DNA from: Gryganskiella cystojenkinii
Lineage: Eukaryota > Mortierellomycota > Mortierellomycetes > Mortierellales > Mortierellaceae
Assembly (NCBI GenBank): GCA_015852425.1
Contig: JAAAIG010000004.1
Coordinates: forward strand, 18,555-82,554
Direction of reading: 5' to 3'
Length of the DNA: 64,000 nt
Of the stretch, positions 1-13,147 are shown piece after piece; position 1 is the stretch's first letter; every line of letters begins with the position of its first letter. Made by a program: the position numbers and the translations under genes. Under the pieces are notes generated by a model. That model saw only the letters and a list, made by a program, of their open reading frames with translations, was not told where the DNA came from and searched no databases.

Positions 1-3000
1 ACTTTTTTAAGGCATCATCATTGTGAAGTCGTACAATGAAAAAATCCATGCTTCTTGTGTTTCTGGGTTTCTGGCTCCGCGAAGATAAAAAGAACGGACT
101 CAAAGAGAAGCGCGCGTTCGCCCTGCCTTGTGAGTTTCTTGGTTCCATGTGAGTAAAGTTTTTTTTGATTTTTTGACGGTATTTATCTTATCTGTCGAGG
201 GTACCAAAGCACAGCCATGAGGCACCAGTGTCAGTGCCTTTTTTATCGCACGTGTTGCGTAGAGTCTTGTGCAAGTTCACTCCGTGAGGCAAAATGATGA
301 AATGTTCTCTCTTATCAGCTTTACTCTTTTACTCCCTAGAGTGACCCATCAGCAGGAATCTTCGAAAGTGACCTCTTACCGAGAAGGTTATCTCCTTGAT
401 AGGTCGGTCAGCTTCTATGTTGTTACCGCCTTCTCGTTTTATTTTGTCTGTGCCCAGTCCGATACACTACCCATAAAAAACAAGGTTGGGTTGAGGAATG
501 TTGAGCTTTGAGAGTCGTGATAAGCGTTGTAATTTGTACCCCCATCGGGATTCTATTTGTTACCTTCTAGTCGAAAACGGCAGCATTCCGGCGCATCCAC
601 ATGTTTTTTAAACAATCATTGGCCTCTTTGATTATTGAAAACAAGGCTCGTCCATGAAATGATGGGGTCGCAATCCGGTTTTTTTCCACAAAGAAATATT
701 GCAAAAAAAGGGGGGAGGTGCCAGGATGAATAACTCACGTGGAAGTGATTCTGTGTGAAGGGGAGGTAGGAACTCTGAAGATGCTCGATGGTCACCTTGC
801 TTGCAGTACGCATGCAAAAAAAGTAGTAACCCTTGCGCGGCTGCATATCGTAGAGGGCGAAAACAGACGGCGAATTAACCTTTGGGACTTGCCCTCGCCC
901 CAGGTAACAAGGTGCGAAGCTAGAGAAGGAGGAAAGAAGGAAGGTGGGTGTACCAGCAGTGAAAGTATATTGGATGCATCTGAGGGGTTTCTGCTTTTAT
1001 TTTCCTTCACAGCAAAGATTTTCACGAGCTGTGGAACGTATTTCACGAATAATACACAGTATTGTAGAGGAGAGAAGAAGATCGGAAAAAAGAAGTGTGT
1101 CTCCCTTTGCATGAATGATTCGGTCCTGCGGTTCAATGGTTCATTTCCAACGAATTTGCTTGGTGCACATGTTCGTCAATAGCATCGTCATAGAATCCTG
1201 TTCCGCACCTAAAAAGGCCGACGCGCATTAACGACTGCATATTTATGTGTTCAAGGATAAAGCAACACTAACTAGTCCAAGGTGAAGGGAAAATGAAAGC
1301 AGCAACGAAGAGTAAGAAAAAATCAGAGAACGGGTTGATCTCTGACTAAGGAATAACCGATCATCTCTTGCAGACCCCTCCAACGCTCAGCGGAAGAATC
1401 CCTTGTCATCGAAAATCTCAAACAAAGAATTCTTTTAGCTTTGTTCGTTTTTTTGATCCTATGACGCGAGTGACTAAGGCACGGCCAGCTTACTGTTGAA
1501 GGTTTGCCCTGAGAGGATGTGATATGAGAAGAAGTCGCGGAGGAAAAGCCGTACGCAAGCAAAATATCCATGTCCGACCAGAGTTTGTCGATTGTCGACT
1601 GGGGAGGGGACCAAGTGAAAGGGGGTAGGGCGAGGGGAACAGAGTCGACAAAAAAATCGATTGAATAAGTCCGAAAGCAATTCAATAAATTTTGTGGACG
1701 AAAAGAAGAAAAGAAATGTGCTCACAAGCGGTTGCGAATGAGCTCTCCACAAGGAAAATCCGAAGTCTATCCTTCCACATTCTCTTCCCTCCACAGCCCA
1801 GACGACAAAAACAAAGAATTGATTAAAGCTCAAAATCGGAAATATGGTACCGGCATGTGCACAGTCCAGGTCTTTGCACGAGGAGGAAGAGGGCATGGGT
1901 TCCGGTCTGGATAGCTCCCTTGTTTGCGCGATGTAAAAAAAAGAAAAAGAAACTTCCTTTTTCATATTCATGAGGAAATGCGACATGGACACGAGGAAGA
2001 GAGGTGGAGGCATTCTTCGAAGCACCAAAACAACAAAGCACAGCACTGGGACTTTCCTTCCATCAGGTTTCCGAGATGGATTCTCATGTAAAAACGAATA
2101 TTACAAGGGAGTATGTACCGTTTCTGCTCGAGAAAAACGTCTGAACCCTGCCTCGTGCCGGGGGTTTTTTTTCGCGGACGTGCATCTCATGGGCATTCGT
2201 CCGTTAACGAGTCTTGCCAAACTGGTTCTTTGACGTCTATCAGAGGTTCTATCAAACACAGCTCATAATTGGGGTTGTTGGTTTTCATATTGTTGTTGTT
2301 GGGTGGACGCACCCATGCTTATTGCTCCCATGTCCTCCTTCATCGTTCATGCGCTCGATCCAGACGATGGCATGCAAGGGCTACTAGCCTCATTCTTCGC
2401 GTTCTTTTAAGTGATTCCCGTTGCGCCATGCTTGGGCCTCCCAGCATTCACAACAAAGGTCTCTGACTTTTATGCTGTTCAAACTGAACACCGAAAAAAA
2501 GGAACCGAAAATTCTGTTATTGTTTTTTGTCATCGTAAATACGGTTCTCGCGTCACGAACGAACCCTCTCGCCTGCCCAACAAAATGGCCTTGTTTTCTG
2601 TTTGTGCGGGTGTGTTACTCGTTCGGTTTGTGCTTCCTTGTATAAAGGCCCTGGCGTTGATCCAGGCCAACAAACTTGATCCGAAGAGGTTGTTCGGTAC
2701 AAGAGCTAACGAGGATCAGAAGTCGGTAATATGAAAAGGTTACGGCACCTGTTGCAGCTGTAGACTATATGTATGCAAACCGAAGAGGCAGAGGGGAAAA
2801 ACGTATCCCTTTCTCTCTCAACACACCTCAACTTGCTCGACCAAGTCGATAAAAAAACAGACATTACGACTCGTTTTCTGTCGGCTGGCCTTGCGTCAGA
2901 TCAACATGTTTTCTTGTTCCGCTTTGTTTTTCTCGCAAAGTCGAGCGCCTTTTTTGAATACTTTTCTCACTTTTCTTCACCTCTCTTCCTCTCCATCTTT

Positions 3001-4559
3001 CTCAAACCATCATGTGGATTGGCTGTGTGCTGTCATCGGTAAACTCTGAAATATTCTTTTACAAAAATGAGGCCAAGCGTCCGTTTTGAGTTTGGGATTT
3101 TTTTTAGCGAAAAAAAAACCATTTGTTTTTGTGTCCTCCTCCACAATTAAACACAAACACCAGGTGGACTTTCAAATCGCATACACATGTTTGACAAGAA
3201 GGAAAGGAGAATTGCCAGTGTTTTTTTCTATTGAACTGGACTGTTTACTCCACTGAAAGTGGAGGAAGAAGAATTTGAGCAGGGGTTGGTGCTCTTGACA
3301 CCTCACGTCGATATCTATTCATCTTTTTACTATTTTTTTCTCGGCTTTGAGGGTTGTTATTTTGTGGAGGACTTTGGCGCACTTTTATTTCTCAGGCACA
3401 CAAACACATGCATTTTCAGGCTTTTTTTCAACCGTTGTTCCTTGCAGGGCGAGAATGCGAACGATGGCAAGTACAATAGACATCCGTTCCCTTTCCTGTT
3501 CACGCATGGGGGAGTGATGTGCGTGATGTAAGTCTGTTTGTTCGATAGTCCCCTTTCTTTCACCCAGGTACAGTATTGTACAGGCCTAAGGAACCCCTAT
3601 GTACGAAAGAGAAAGAGCAACCTGAACTAGACAGGCAAGCTTCGGACTAGTCAACTGCTTGTTGTGATGTGGTGCCTCGGTTCTTTATGGGAGGCGTAAT
3701 AAGCATTTTTGTTTTTTTCTCGCAAAACTAGCACAAAACAAAAATAGTGCAGACATGAGAAGCGTGCTTTGGTCTCGAGGATGCTCTTTTTTTTTTTTTT
3801 TGCCCATGGTCGGACTGACAAGCGAAAAAAAAAATATGAGAAAGATACTTTCACGGCCTTGTAAGAGTTGTTTGTAGCACAAAGAGGTGTTTTTATTTCA
3901 TGTGTTGATTATTGCGTTATTGTATTCTTTTGGAAGGAAGGAGGGCGAAAACACACCGTATCCATTTCTGTATGTCTACAAGCATACAAAACCCTCTCGC
4001 CGACGCACAAAATTTACGTCTCTGTTGATATGTATCGCAGCTCGCCATTGCAAAAAGTCCCCTTTCCGCTCTCGCTGGCACATGAATGAGAACAGACCCA
4101 TTAGGCCTCTTGCTTGCTCTGGCTGAGGGGGCTGGATTCTCAATAGTCCAAATAAAAATTTTGCGGAGAGGAGAGAAGGAAGGGAGTTTGGACCTTTGAG
4201 ATCTCGGATCCCTTGCATGGGTGCTTGCAACCATGAATTTAGCTGTTTCATCACCCAGGCGACCAGAGTCTCGACAAAGACATCATTACCAACGGCACTA
4301 TGGGTTGTGGTCATCTTTGCTGCCTCTAAAATAGTGTCCATGTGCAAATGCAAATACAAGAGTAAAAAAAGGACCGGTCAAAAAAAGGCAAAAATCAATA
4401 TTAGCCCTGTGTGCCTGAATGGTGCCTTGCATGCAAATGAAATGCGGCAAGTGCTACGCTTACTCTCTTTAATTTATGCTCTTTTCAATATCGTTACTCA
4501 ATTACGATTGAATACAGTAGACATACTCTTTCTCTCTTGTTTTGTTGTTGTCATTGACA

Positions 4560-5060
4560 TCAATCCTCCCCGAGACCGCTGCTGCTCTCTTCTGGTCCAT
4601 TTACCTTCCCGCTCCACGTCCACCCCCACCTTCCTCCTCCACGGCTCTTCTTGTCCACTATAAAAGTCCTCGTCCCTCTCACATCTTCCCCACCTCGTTT
4701 TCTTTCTCCCTTGTCGTCGTCTCTTCTTCACGTCCCTGCTCTCTCCTACCTCCTTTTCTCCGACTCGGGACTTCTTTCCCTGTTCGTGTAATTACGTCGA
4801 CCCTGCCCCTTGCTTTATCGACACCGTGTCCCTATTGGAATCATCGCCATCACAACCACAATTACTCCACAAGGAAGCAGTTCTTTCTATACGACCCCCC
4901 TCCTAGTCCAATCCCATTCTCTCACACTTTCCCACCTTTCTTCTCCCTCTCATCTTGCTTTTAAAACGCGTTCTTCCTTCTCTTTTCTCTCTTTCTCTCA
5001 CTCTCACTCTCTTTCCCCCTGCCCTCACACAAGCGAAACGCTTTCATAAACTAACCAGCC
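4560..5060 (+). promoter_or_regulatory. Pyrimidine-rich leader
   Basis: This half-kilobase is dominated by C and T, with CTCT and TCCC tracts, and runs up to the ATG at 5061. CT-rich tracts before the start are common in highly expressed fungal genes. It separates the TATA box from the coding start and is probably 5' UTR plus core promoter. Confidence 0.4.
4659..4666 (+). promoter_or_regulatory. TATA box of DUF3712 gene
   Basis: A perfect TATAAAAG lies about 395 bases upstream of the ATG at 5061, just before the long pyrimidine-rich leader. With a usual TATA-to-start distance this predicts a 5' UTR of several hundred bases, or one containing an intron. The match is exact but the assignment is inferred. 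Confidence 0.45.
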
Positions 5061-8000
5061 ATGACACACACGGATGGGACTCCCTCTCGCAAGGTTGAGG
5101 ACCTCCCTTACGACGAACGCGAAGAGGATTACCAAGAGTTTGAAGAGTACGACGAGGTCACAAAACCCACGACTCGACCCTTCTACAAACGTCGCAAGTA
5201 CTGGATCTTTTGTGCAATCATGACCGTGATCACGGTCGCGGTCGCGGTCCCTCTGGCACTCTTTGTGATCTTGCCCAAGATTGCTCAGCTGATCCTGGAC
5301 AAATCGACCATGAGCTTTACCGACATTCAAATCACGAACCCGACCAACACGTCTTTGGACATGTCCATGAATGGTAAACTGGGCAAGACCGGCCCCTTCT
5401 CGGCAACTATCATCTTCCCCGATCCCATCGAAGTTTATTATAACAACACGAAATTGGGTTCCATGAACTTGCCCGAAACCAAAGCCAGCGGTGGTTCCGG
5501 TACTCTGAATGCCAACGCTCCTTTCACTATCAGCGACACGGACGCCTTTGGTGCCTTCTCTGCCGATATGGTAAGCTCAATCGAATTTTCGCATTGCCTT
5601 CAACACCAATATCTATTCCTTACCCCTTTTCTTGATCCTTTTTGAGACAAAATCTCGATCACTTTTTCTTGTGCATATTATTGCTAATGCTCGAAATAAC
5701 GGCCGTTTTGCAGTTGTTCAGTTCCCCACCCACGGACCTTGTTCTTCCCCAATATCGCGCTCAACGTTCAAACCCACGTACACTTTACTCTCACGACGAC
5801 TGCACAAAATAACAAAATGAATCCTGTCCCCAGATGAAGTTGGTTATTCTACATTTTGTTACACAAACAAGCTCTTTTCAGCCCCTCCCTCCCGTACACA
5901 AGCCTTCCATATGAATGAATCCTCCTATTATTCACAGCTAAGCATTCCATGTTTTTTTCACGGTTACATAGATGAACCAAGCAACATTCGTCTGGACCTT
6001 GAAATCCTCGATTACCCTCAAGGCTCTCGGACGCACTGTTGAAAATTTGAAGCTTGACAAGGCTCTGACTCTGCAGGGTAAGTTTATTACTCCAACACTA
6101 GCTGAAAAAAAAATGCTCAACTTCTACTAGTCGATCGCTACTAACGTGACCCCCCATTTCGCTATTTTTGCGTGCGATAATTTTGCTTACTCACTCTTTT
6201 TAGGCATGGGTGGTTTCCCCGACGTCAAGATTCTCAAGTTTGACTTGCCATCGGATGCACCCGATGGTCAGGGTATCAATTTGTCGATTGACACGGCCAT
6301 GAACAACCCTTCGCCCATCGGCATCGTCCTCGGAACCATTGTTCTCGATATCTCCTTCAACGGTACTAAGCTCGGGCAGGTCAAGGCCACCGGTGCCTCA
6401 CTCCAGGGCCACTCCGAGTCGGTTCTGAACTTGACCGGTACCATGATCCCCCAGACTACGCCTCAGGGTCTTGCCACAGTCAGGTATGTTTGCTAAAATA
6501 ACTCTATTCCTGCTCATCGCATAATAGCATGATAGATAAACGGAAACTAATTATCGGCCTATTTTTCTTTTATTCTTGCCATTAGTGCCTTGTTCTCGTC
6601 TTACATTGCCGGTTCCTCGTCCGTTACCCAGGCCAAGGGTGTCTCAGTCTTGCCCGATGGTGTCAACGAGGTTGGTTGGTTGTCCCGTGGTCTCATGTCC
6701 ATGAACCTCAACGTCCCCCTCCAGTCGCCTACTCCCCTGAACATCATCAAGTCGATCAGCTTGGGTGCCATGGGTATGAACTGGACCAATACCGATTCAT
6801 ACGCTCCTTTGGCCAACTCTCCCGGTGTCGTTGCTGGTTTCCAGATGCCCTTTGGTTTCAGCATCAACGTTACTCAGGTCCAGAACAACATGACGGTCAT
6901 CTACAACAACAAGAACTTGGCCAATCTCAACGCCGCCGAGTGGGGTCCTGCAGTTACGACCAAGGATGTCAATGGTAGCTCGATCAACTTCGCCTTGCCT
7001 CCTACTCCATTTGCCATCAACGCTGATGCGCATGCTGACTTTGATGACTTTGTCACCAAGTTGACGGTCGGTTCTAGCCAACCCTTCACCGTCTCTGGTA
7101 CTGCTGGTACTATCGCTATCACCCCTATCGGTACCGTTCAGATTACTGGTATTCCTTTCAAGTCTGATGTCTCTCTTGCCGGTCTTCAGGGTCTCAAGAC
7201 CCAGCCTACAGTTATCAACAGTCTCCAGGTTATTGGTGGTGAGCCTGATGGTTTGGTTATCGCCTTGAACTTGACCATGGTGAACCCCAGTCAGTTGTCG
7301 ATTGATACCGGTGCTGGTGCCAATGCCGCTGTCAACTTTGCTATGAAGTACGAGGGTGATAATGTTGGTACCGTTATCTTCCCTTCCTTGAATCTCGTCC
7401 CTGGCGAGAACGTCCGTGTTGCTGGCGCTAAGTTCACTCCCACCGGCACCAAGGGTGGTCAGGATCTTCTTCAGAAGTACATGTCGAACCAGGTCGCCAC
7501 CGTTGATATCTTTGGCTCCACTTCTTCCTCTGCCATCGCTCCCTTGGCCGCCGGTCTCTCTCAGGTTCAGCTCCAGTCCAACATGCCCGGTAACCCTGCT
7601 CAGCTCCTTTTGGGCACCGCTTTGACTATTCTCGATAACACTGGTGAGACTGGCGTCGCCATGGCCACAGTCACGGTCAACAACCCCTTCATCCCCGGTT
7701 TGACCATCAAGTCGATCAAGTCCACCGTCACGTACAACAACCGTACCTTGGGCTCCATTGACTTGCCATCGATCACTATTCAGGTTGCTGGTATGACGCA
7801 GCAAGCTTCCCAGCCATTGCCCTTGACCATGGACTTGGCCATTGACTCGCTCTTGAGCTTGATGGTTGACCAGGCCAAGGTCAACAACTTGAACTCAGCC
7901 CCCATCGTCGCTCTCGGACAAATGGCCAAGGACCCCACGGTCAAGATCCCGTCTTCGGTCTTTGCTGGTTTCAACTTGCCCACGTTTGTCAAGGCAGCCA

Positions 8001-10594
8001 TGGTCGGTTTGAAAGTCGATGTCGCTATGACGGTCGATGTCATGGTTGGCGACTATGCTACCTCTTTGACCCTGACCCAGATCGGTGTCCCCACCGCTAC
8101 GGATGATACCATCTTGAAGTTGTTGCCTATCGTCGGTACCCCCATTGCTCAGTCGATTGTCAACCTCGCCACACTCAGCTTCTCGAGTGTCATGATCAAC
8201 AGCCCAGCTGAGACCGACTTCACCACCAACATTAACGGTTTGATCGCTAACACTGGTCCCTTCGATGCCGAGATCTCGTTCCCCAGTGGCTCGACAGTTG
8301 CTTGGTCCAACGGTGGTAAGGAGTCTGATATCGGTTTGATTGCCATGCCCGTCGTCTCTGCCAAGGCCGATGTCGGTGCTCAGCTTGCCTTGACCAATGT
8401 CCCCTTCCACGTGGCCAGCGCTGCTGCCATGGGTGATTTCGTCGGTTACTCGCTCAAAGCCGAGTCCTTTGACTGGGTCGTCACTGCCACCAACATGACG
8501 GTCACTGCCATGGGTGCCCCTATCCCCAACATCAGCATGAAGAAGACTGTCACGCTCAAGGGGTTCAACGGTCTCCAAGGCCTGACCATCAGCAAGTACG
8601 ACTTGCCTTCGAACGACCCCAACGGTATTCACTTGACCTTGACCGCTTCTTTGACCAACCCCTCGAACGTCGGTATCGACATGGGCACTGTTGTCTTCAG
8701 CAATATCTTTGAGGGTCAAGATGTCGGTTTCGTCCAGACGTCTGGCTTGAAGTTGCTCCCTGCTGCCCCCGTTCCCATTGCCATGGAGGGTACCTTGACC
8801 AAGCAGACTTCCGAAGCTGGATTGAACGCTCTCGGCAACATGTTCCGTCTTGCCCTTAGCGGTGGTAGCCCTAACTTGATCGTCAAGGGCAAGTCTGTCA
8901 CCCCCACCAGCGGGCCTGTCTCCTGGTTGAGCTCTGCTTTTGAGACTTTGACCATGAACGTCTCCCTTCCCAGTATCGGCAAGCAAGATTTGATCACCGG
9001 TATTACCATGAAGACCATGACCTTGGATTTCACTGGCAAAAACCCATACAGCGTCATGACCTCGTCCGATGATATCGAGGCCAACTTCCACATCCCCTTC
9101 GCCTTCCCCCTGCAGATCACCCAGGTCGCTGAGGACATGAGCATTCAGTTGCCCCAGGGAAGCAATGTTGCCAACTTAAAGATCCCCATGGGCCCTGCCA
9201 CGACTCTTAGCGCTGGATTGCTCAAGACCAGTTACTCCAATATCGCCTTGAACGTCGAGGATAACGCACACGAGACCTTCAACGCCTTCTCCAAGGTTCT
9301 CACCACCGGCCCCGGTGTTCAGTTCTATTTGGCTGGTACCGCAGATACCGTCGCTGAGACTGCTGCCGGTCAGGTCAAGATCCCCGGTGTCGCTGTCAAC
9401 GTCCAATCGACTTTGGCTGGTATGAACTTGAACGCCGGTGGTGCCTCGATCACGAACATCTCGGTCACTGGTGGTACCTCGGAATACTTGGAGATTCACC
9501 AGAACGTCGTCCTTCAGAACCCCTCCGGTTTGACAGTCAAGGTCGGTGCGGTTGCCTTCAACATTGGTTACCAAGGTAATGCCATGGGTCGCGCCACGGT
9601 CGAGAACATGGTCTTGGTCCCTGGTGCCAACACCCTTCCAGCTGTCTTCCATCTGCAGCCTACGAACGCTCAGATCCGTGATGCCTTCTTGAGTGGTTTC
9701 GTCGCCGGTGCCTCTTTCACCTTGAACGTTGCAGGTTCCAAGGATTCTACCACTGTGACCTCTCTTCAGGACGCTATGGCTTCTGTCACGATGCAATCGA
9801 CCATTACCGGTATCACCGACAAGTTGATCCCCCCTGGATCTCACGCTGAACCCGGTCTCTTGAACATGTTGCAATTGACCCAGCCACGTACCACTCCTGT
9901 CCAGGTCATGATCTACAACCCGTTCGATGCTCCTCTGTATGTCGTCTCGATGAAGGCCACCACGACCTGGAACGGTCATGAATTTGGTGTCGTGGATCAA
10001 GCTGTTGGTCTCACCGTCCCCGCCAAGGGCACCGTTCTCGCACCCACGGTCACAATGGTCTCGCCCGCCGGTCTTGGTTTCATGGGCACGCTCTTGCCCT
10101 TCATGTTGGCCTACCCCGGTTTGTTGTTTGGCCAGACCGAGACTGTTCCCTTCAACATTCAGTCGACGATCGTGGCCCGTGTTGGTGGAGCTAACGGTTA
10201 TGAGGGTAATGTCCTTTACAACCAAGATTCAACCTTGATCGCAGTCCAGGTCGGTGGTAATGTTCCCAAGAGTATGTTGCCCCCTGCTCTGGGTGGTCCT
10301 CAAAACAACACGATGACTGCTCCCTCTGCCACGACGACCGACGCTGCCACCGTCACGACCGAGGTACCTGCCAAGCCCACAACCACGGATGCTGCCCCTG
10401 CCAAGCCTACCACCGAGGCTGGCAAGCCCACGACGACCCCAATCACAACTCACGCAGCTGATGTGACCAAGCGTCAGGTTCAGACCTTGGGTGACACTCC
10501 TACAGACCAGTCACCTGCGGCGGTTGAGCTCTGGCTCAAGGCCATCATCAACAAACTCGCTGCTGATGATGGTGTCGCTCCTCCTTTCCTCTAA
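5061..10594 (+). CDS. Giant membrane-anchored DUF3712 (LEA-like) protein
   Basis: Four exons (5061-5570, 5972-6077, 6204-6483, 6586-10594) join in frame to 1634 residues. An acidic N-terminal tail of about 45 residues precedes one transmembrane helix (about 49-75) with basic residues on its N-terminal side, so a type II topology is likely. The rest is beta-rich, Thr/Ser/Asn-rich sequence with LEA/DUF3712 features, such as repeated NPS or NPT turns followed by a strand. It contains two homologous modules (about 75-830 and 835-1560), then a Thr/Pro/Ala linker and a short tail. DUF3712 proteins are widespread in fungi and presumed cell-surface or vacuolar, without established activity. Intron 1 (401 bases) is long for this locus. 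The start is the first ATG after the CT-rich leader and gives the N-terminus typical of the family. Confidence 0.82.
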
Positions 10595-11423
10595 ACAAAT
10601 AGAGTTTGAGAGTTGAGTTGAGCGGGGAGCCGGTCTTCCTCCTGCCTCGTTGTTGCATCCGTCCTTAAAAAAAAAGTCGATTCTGTGTCCTTTCCCAGTT
10701 TTGTATTTATTATCTTTTCTTTTGTTCTGCATCTACACTGCTATCTAATCGTTTTACCTATTTATTTTTTTGCTGTCTTCATGATCGTCTCTTTTGTTCC
10801 CGACGATCACTTTCTCTTCAATTTTCTTTTTTCTTGAACGGAGGTTTGAGTGACGAGGAGGTCTACCTGTCAAAAAAGCACTTGCAAATCTGATCCTTTT
10901 TTTCTCTTTTCCATAATCTGAACAAATGGGCAAATTCCTCCTCCGCATTCCTCTTGTTGTTTATCACTTGTAACATTATACCCCCCTCCCTCTTTTCTTT
11001 TTTACGATAATATCCCGCGGCACTATTAATGATGTATAAGCTGCAAAAGTTTTCTTTTTTTCCCTTTCATCCCATTTGTTTTAATGACCAGAAAAAAAAG
11101 TTCTTCTTTTTGTTTTTGAAAGGGCAGGATTAATGATGCTCTATATCTCTTTCTTTTCGTTTCTTGAAAATTCTCATTAAAGGATCGAAAGTCTTCCAAA
11201 AAAAAAAAGGTCTCCTTGTTTCGATTAGCAATGAAAATGAATATAAAACTAAACGACTTTCACTCCACCTTTCCCTTGGCTTTAACAACTTTCGAGGGAA
11301 AGCGAGAATTTGGTGGCGTTGGGATAATTGTTAAGGGTGTGACTGCATAAGTTGTTCTGGGTTTCTACCCCACCCAGCTTTGAGAAAGGTTCATTACTTT
11401 CCTCCCCACATATATTTTGCATT
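10595..11423. other. Intergenic, 3' UTR and promoter
   Basis: AT- and T-rich sequence between two genes on the same strand. It should carry the 3' end of the DUF3712 transcript and the promoter of the thiamine pyrophosphokinase gene. No coding frame or RNA gene is seen. Confidence 0.6.
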
Positions 11424-12830
11424 ATGAATTGGCAACCAAGTAAATGTCTCGAGGACCCAGAGACCTACTCTCGGAAATACGTCGCAGAGGAGACCGGTCA
11501 GGGCAAATTTGCATTGATCATTCTTAACCAGCCCATCCTGCTTCATCGTGATCTCTTTGAGAATGTCTGGCAGAACGGTAAAAGGACCTGATTAACTGCA
11601 AAGATTCCGGCTCTCCCGTCAGAGGACTGGGGTTATTACGACTTGAACCTGAATTTTTTTATTGTTAAATCTTCCGTGCCTATTTAGCGACATATCGATT
11701 CTGCGCAGACGGCGGAGCCAACAGACTCTACGACCTTCATTCCACTGATGAGGAACGCGCAAAGTACCTATTTCTTCTTGCCAAGGGAACAACTCACCGC
11801 AGCACAATCGAGGATCAAAATTGCGATTTAGGCTGACCAACATATCATATTTTGTTTCTTAGATATTTACCTGATTATGTTCGAGGAGATATGGACTCTT
11901 TGCGGGACTCTGTCAAGGATTACTACGAATCCATGGTAAAAAAAAAGAGAGGCGGATTTGGCGTCCGCGACGCGTAGCTTCAAAAATCAATCCTCTGAAC
12001 ATCTATTTTCCTTTTCTTCATTTTACAGGGTGTCCCAGTAGAAAGAGTTGACGAACAATACTCAACCGATTTCATGAAGTGTGTGGAGCTTGTCCGGGAA
12101 CGCGATCCTGTTCCTTCCTCATCCTCATCATTCTCGACAATAGCAGCAGCAACAACAACCACATCGCCGACGTCAATAACCCCTCCTACTCAGGAACAGA
12201 AACAAACCGTCAACTTGGGCGTGGTCGCGTTAGGAGGCACAGGCGGGCGATTCGATCAATCTATGTCCAGTATTCATCATCTTTATATCCTCAACCGGGA
12301 ACGACATGCAACTTTGATCTCGGACACAAGTGTTGTCGTGGTTCTCAGTGCCGTAAGTCGTTGTTTTTTGGCTGTTTTTTCAAGCGCAAAATGTCTACAG
12401 AGTTGTCTCACTATTTTTTTTTATCTGTCTGTATGGAATCGAATAATCCAGGGCACTCACAGAATCACTTGCAACCTCGAGATCGAGGGACCGACCTGTG
12501 GGATCATCCCAGTTGGGTCCTCGATCGCTAATTTAACCACAGCGGGTCTCAAGTGGGATGTCGGTATGGAAACTTTTTAACTCTCTCAATTCACTAGTTA
12601 ACCTTTTTTACTGATATTTTTTTAGTCCGCTATAACTGTCAAGGCATGATTTATAACACCAGTACTGCTTTTTTTCACGTTCGTCCAAACACAAAAAAAA
12701 AAACATAGAAAACTGGAAGACGTCGTTCGGAACTCAGATCAGTACCTCCAATGCCTTAGTTAGTCCCGATGTCACCATCCAGACGGACGCACCAGTCGTT
12801 TGGACAACAGAGATCCGTTCTAACAAATAG
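11424..12830 (+). CDS. THI80: Thiamine pyrophosphokinase
   Basis: Six exons (11424-11577, 11688-11763, 11863-11935, 12029-12352, 12452-12563, 12709-12830) give 286 residues. The enzyme transfers pyrophosphate from ATP to thiamine to make the cofactor TPP in the cytosol. Family motifs appear in order: CADGGANRL with Asp59, RGDMDSL with Asp86 and Asp88, STDF with Asp115, and GGTGGRFDQ near 170-178. The C-terminal beta-sandwich domain follows, ending in the usual SxxNAL and VTIQT segments. A Ser/Thr/Pro-rich insert of about 30 residues (128-160) sits between the third and fourth motifs. The start ATG lies just before the conserved N-terminal strand that reads FALIILNQPI. No TPP riboswitch was seen in the leader or introns. 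Confidence 0.92.
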
Positions 12831-13147
12831 ATTGCCTTCTTTTTCAAATATATGAAGCAGCATCGAAGCATTGCATTAACTTTCAGCATATTTGTCGTTT
12901 TTAATAGCTTTTCCTCTATGCTTAGTGAGGTTTTAGATAATTTTGGATCCCAAGAAAAAATCTTATCATCTTATCTTGTAAAATTATGAAAAGTAAAAGA
13001 TGGATAGAAACGATGATACTGCAGTTGAGAGAGGCAAATATGTTACAAAAATATTTCGGCGAAAAAAGTTTCTGTACAAAGTGAAAACAATGAAAAGGAG
13101 AGAAAAGAGAGAAAAGAGAGAGAAAAGGAATGTAAAAAGAATATCGT
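12831..13147. other. Convergent 3' ends
   Basis: This is the gap between THI80 (+) and RAT1 (-), AT-rich with A runs and GAGAAAAGA repeats. It is expected to hold both 3' UTRs. No coding sequence is seen. Confidence 0.55.

Larger units (their letters stand above)
1..5060. other. Gene-free upstream region
   Basis: No convincing gene is visible on either strand in these 5 kb. All open frames are short, mutually overlapping and without recognisable domains or a plausible chain of exons. The stretch has many A and T homopolymer runs. It ends in the promoter and leader of the large DUF3712 gene that starts at 5061. It could hold a non-coding transcript or distal regulatory sites, but nothing in the sequence shows this. 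Confidence 0.6.

Noticed and set aside
739..1182. 147-codon plus-strand frame in the 5' desert
   Set aside because: No domain, no coherent composition, overlapped by an antisense frame of similar size, and no supporting exons nearby.
2411..2734. 107-codon frame with a hydrophobic stretch
   Set aside because: The hydrophobic segment comes from T-rich sequence, and neither codon pattern nor family similarity supports it.
4542..5049. Ser/Pro/Leu-rich frames in the CT-rich leader
   Set aside because: Any pyrimidine tract yields Ser/Pro/Leu/Phe codons; this is the untranslated leader of the gene at 5061.
6797..10225. Three antisense open frames of 335-398 codons opposite the DUF3712 gene
   Set aside because: They mirror the strong codon bias and repeat structure of the sense gene, lack domains, and overlap a well-supported exon entirely.
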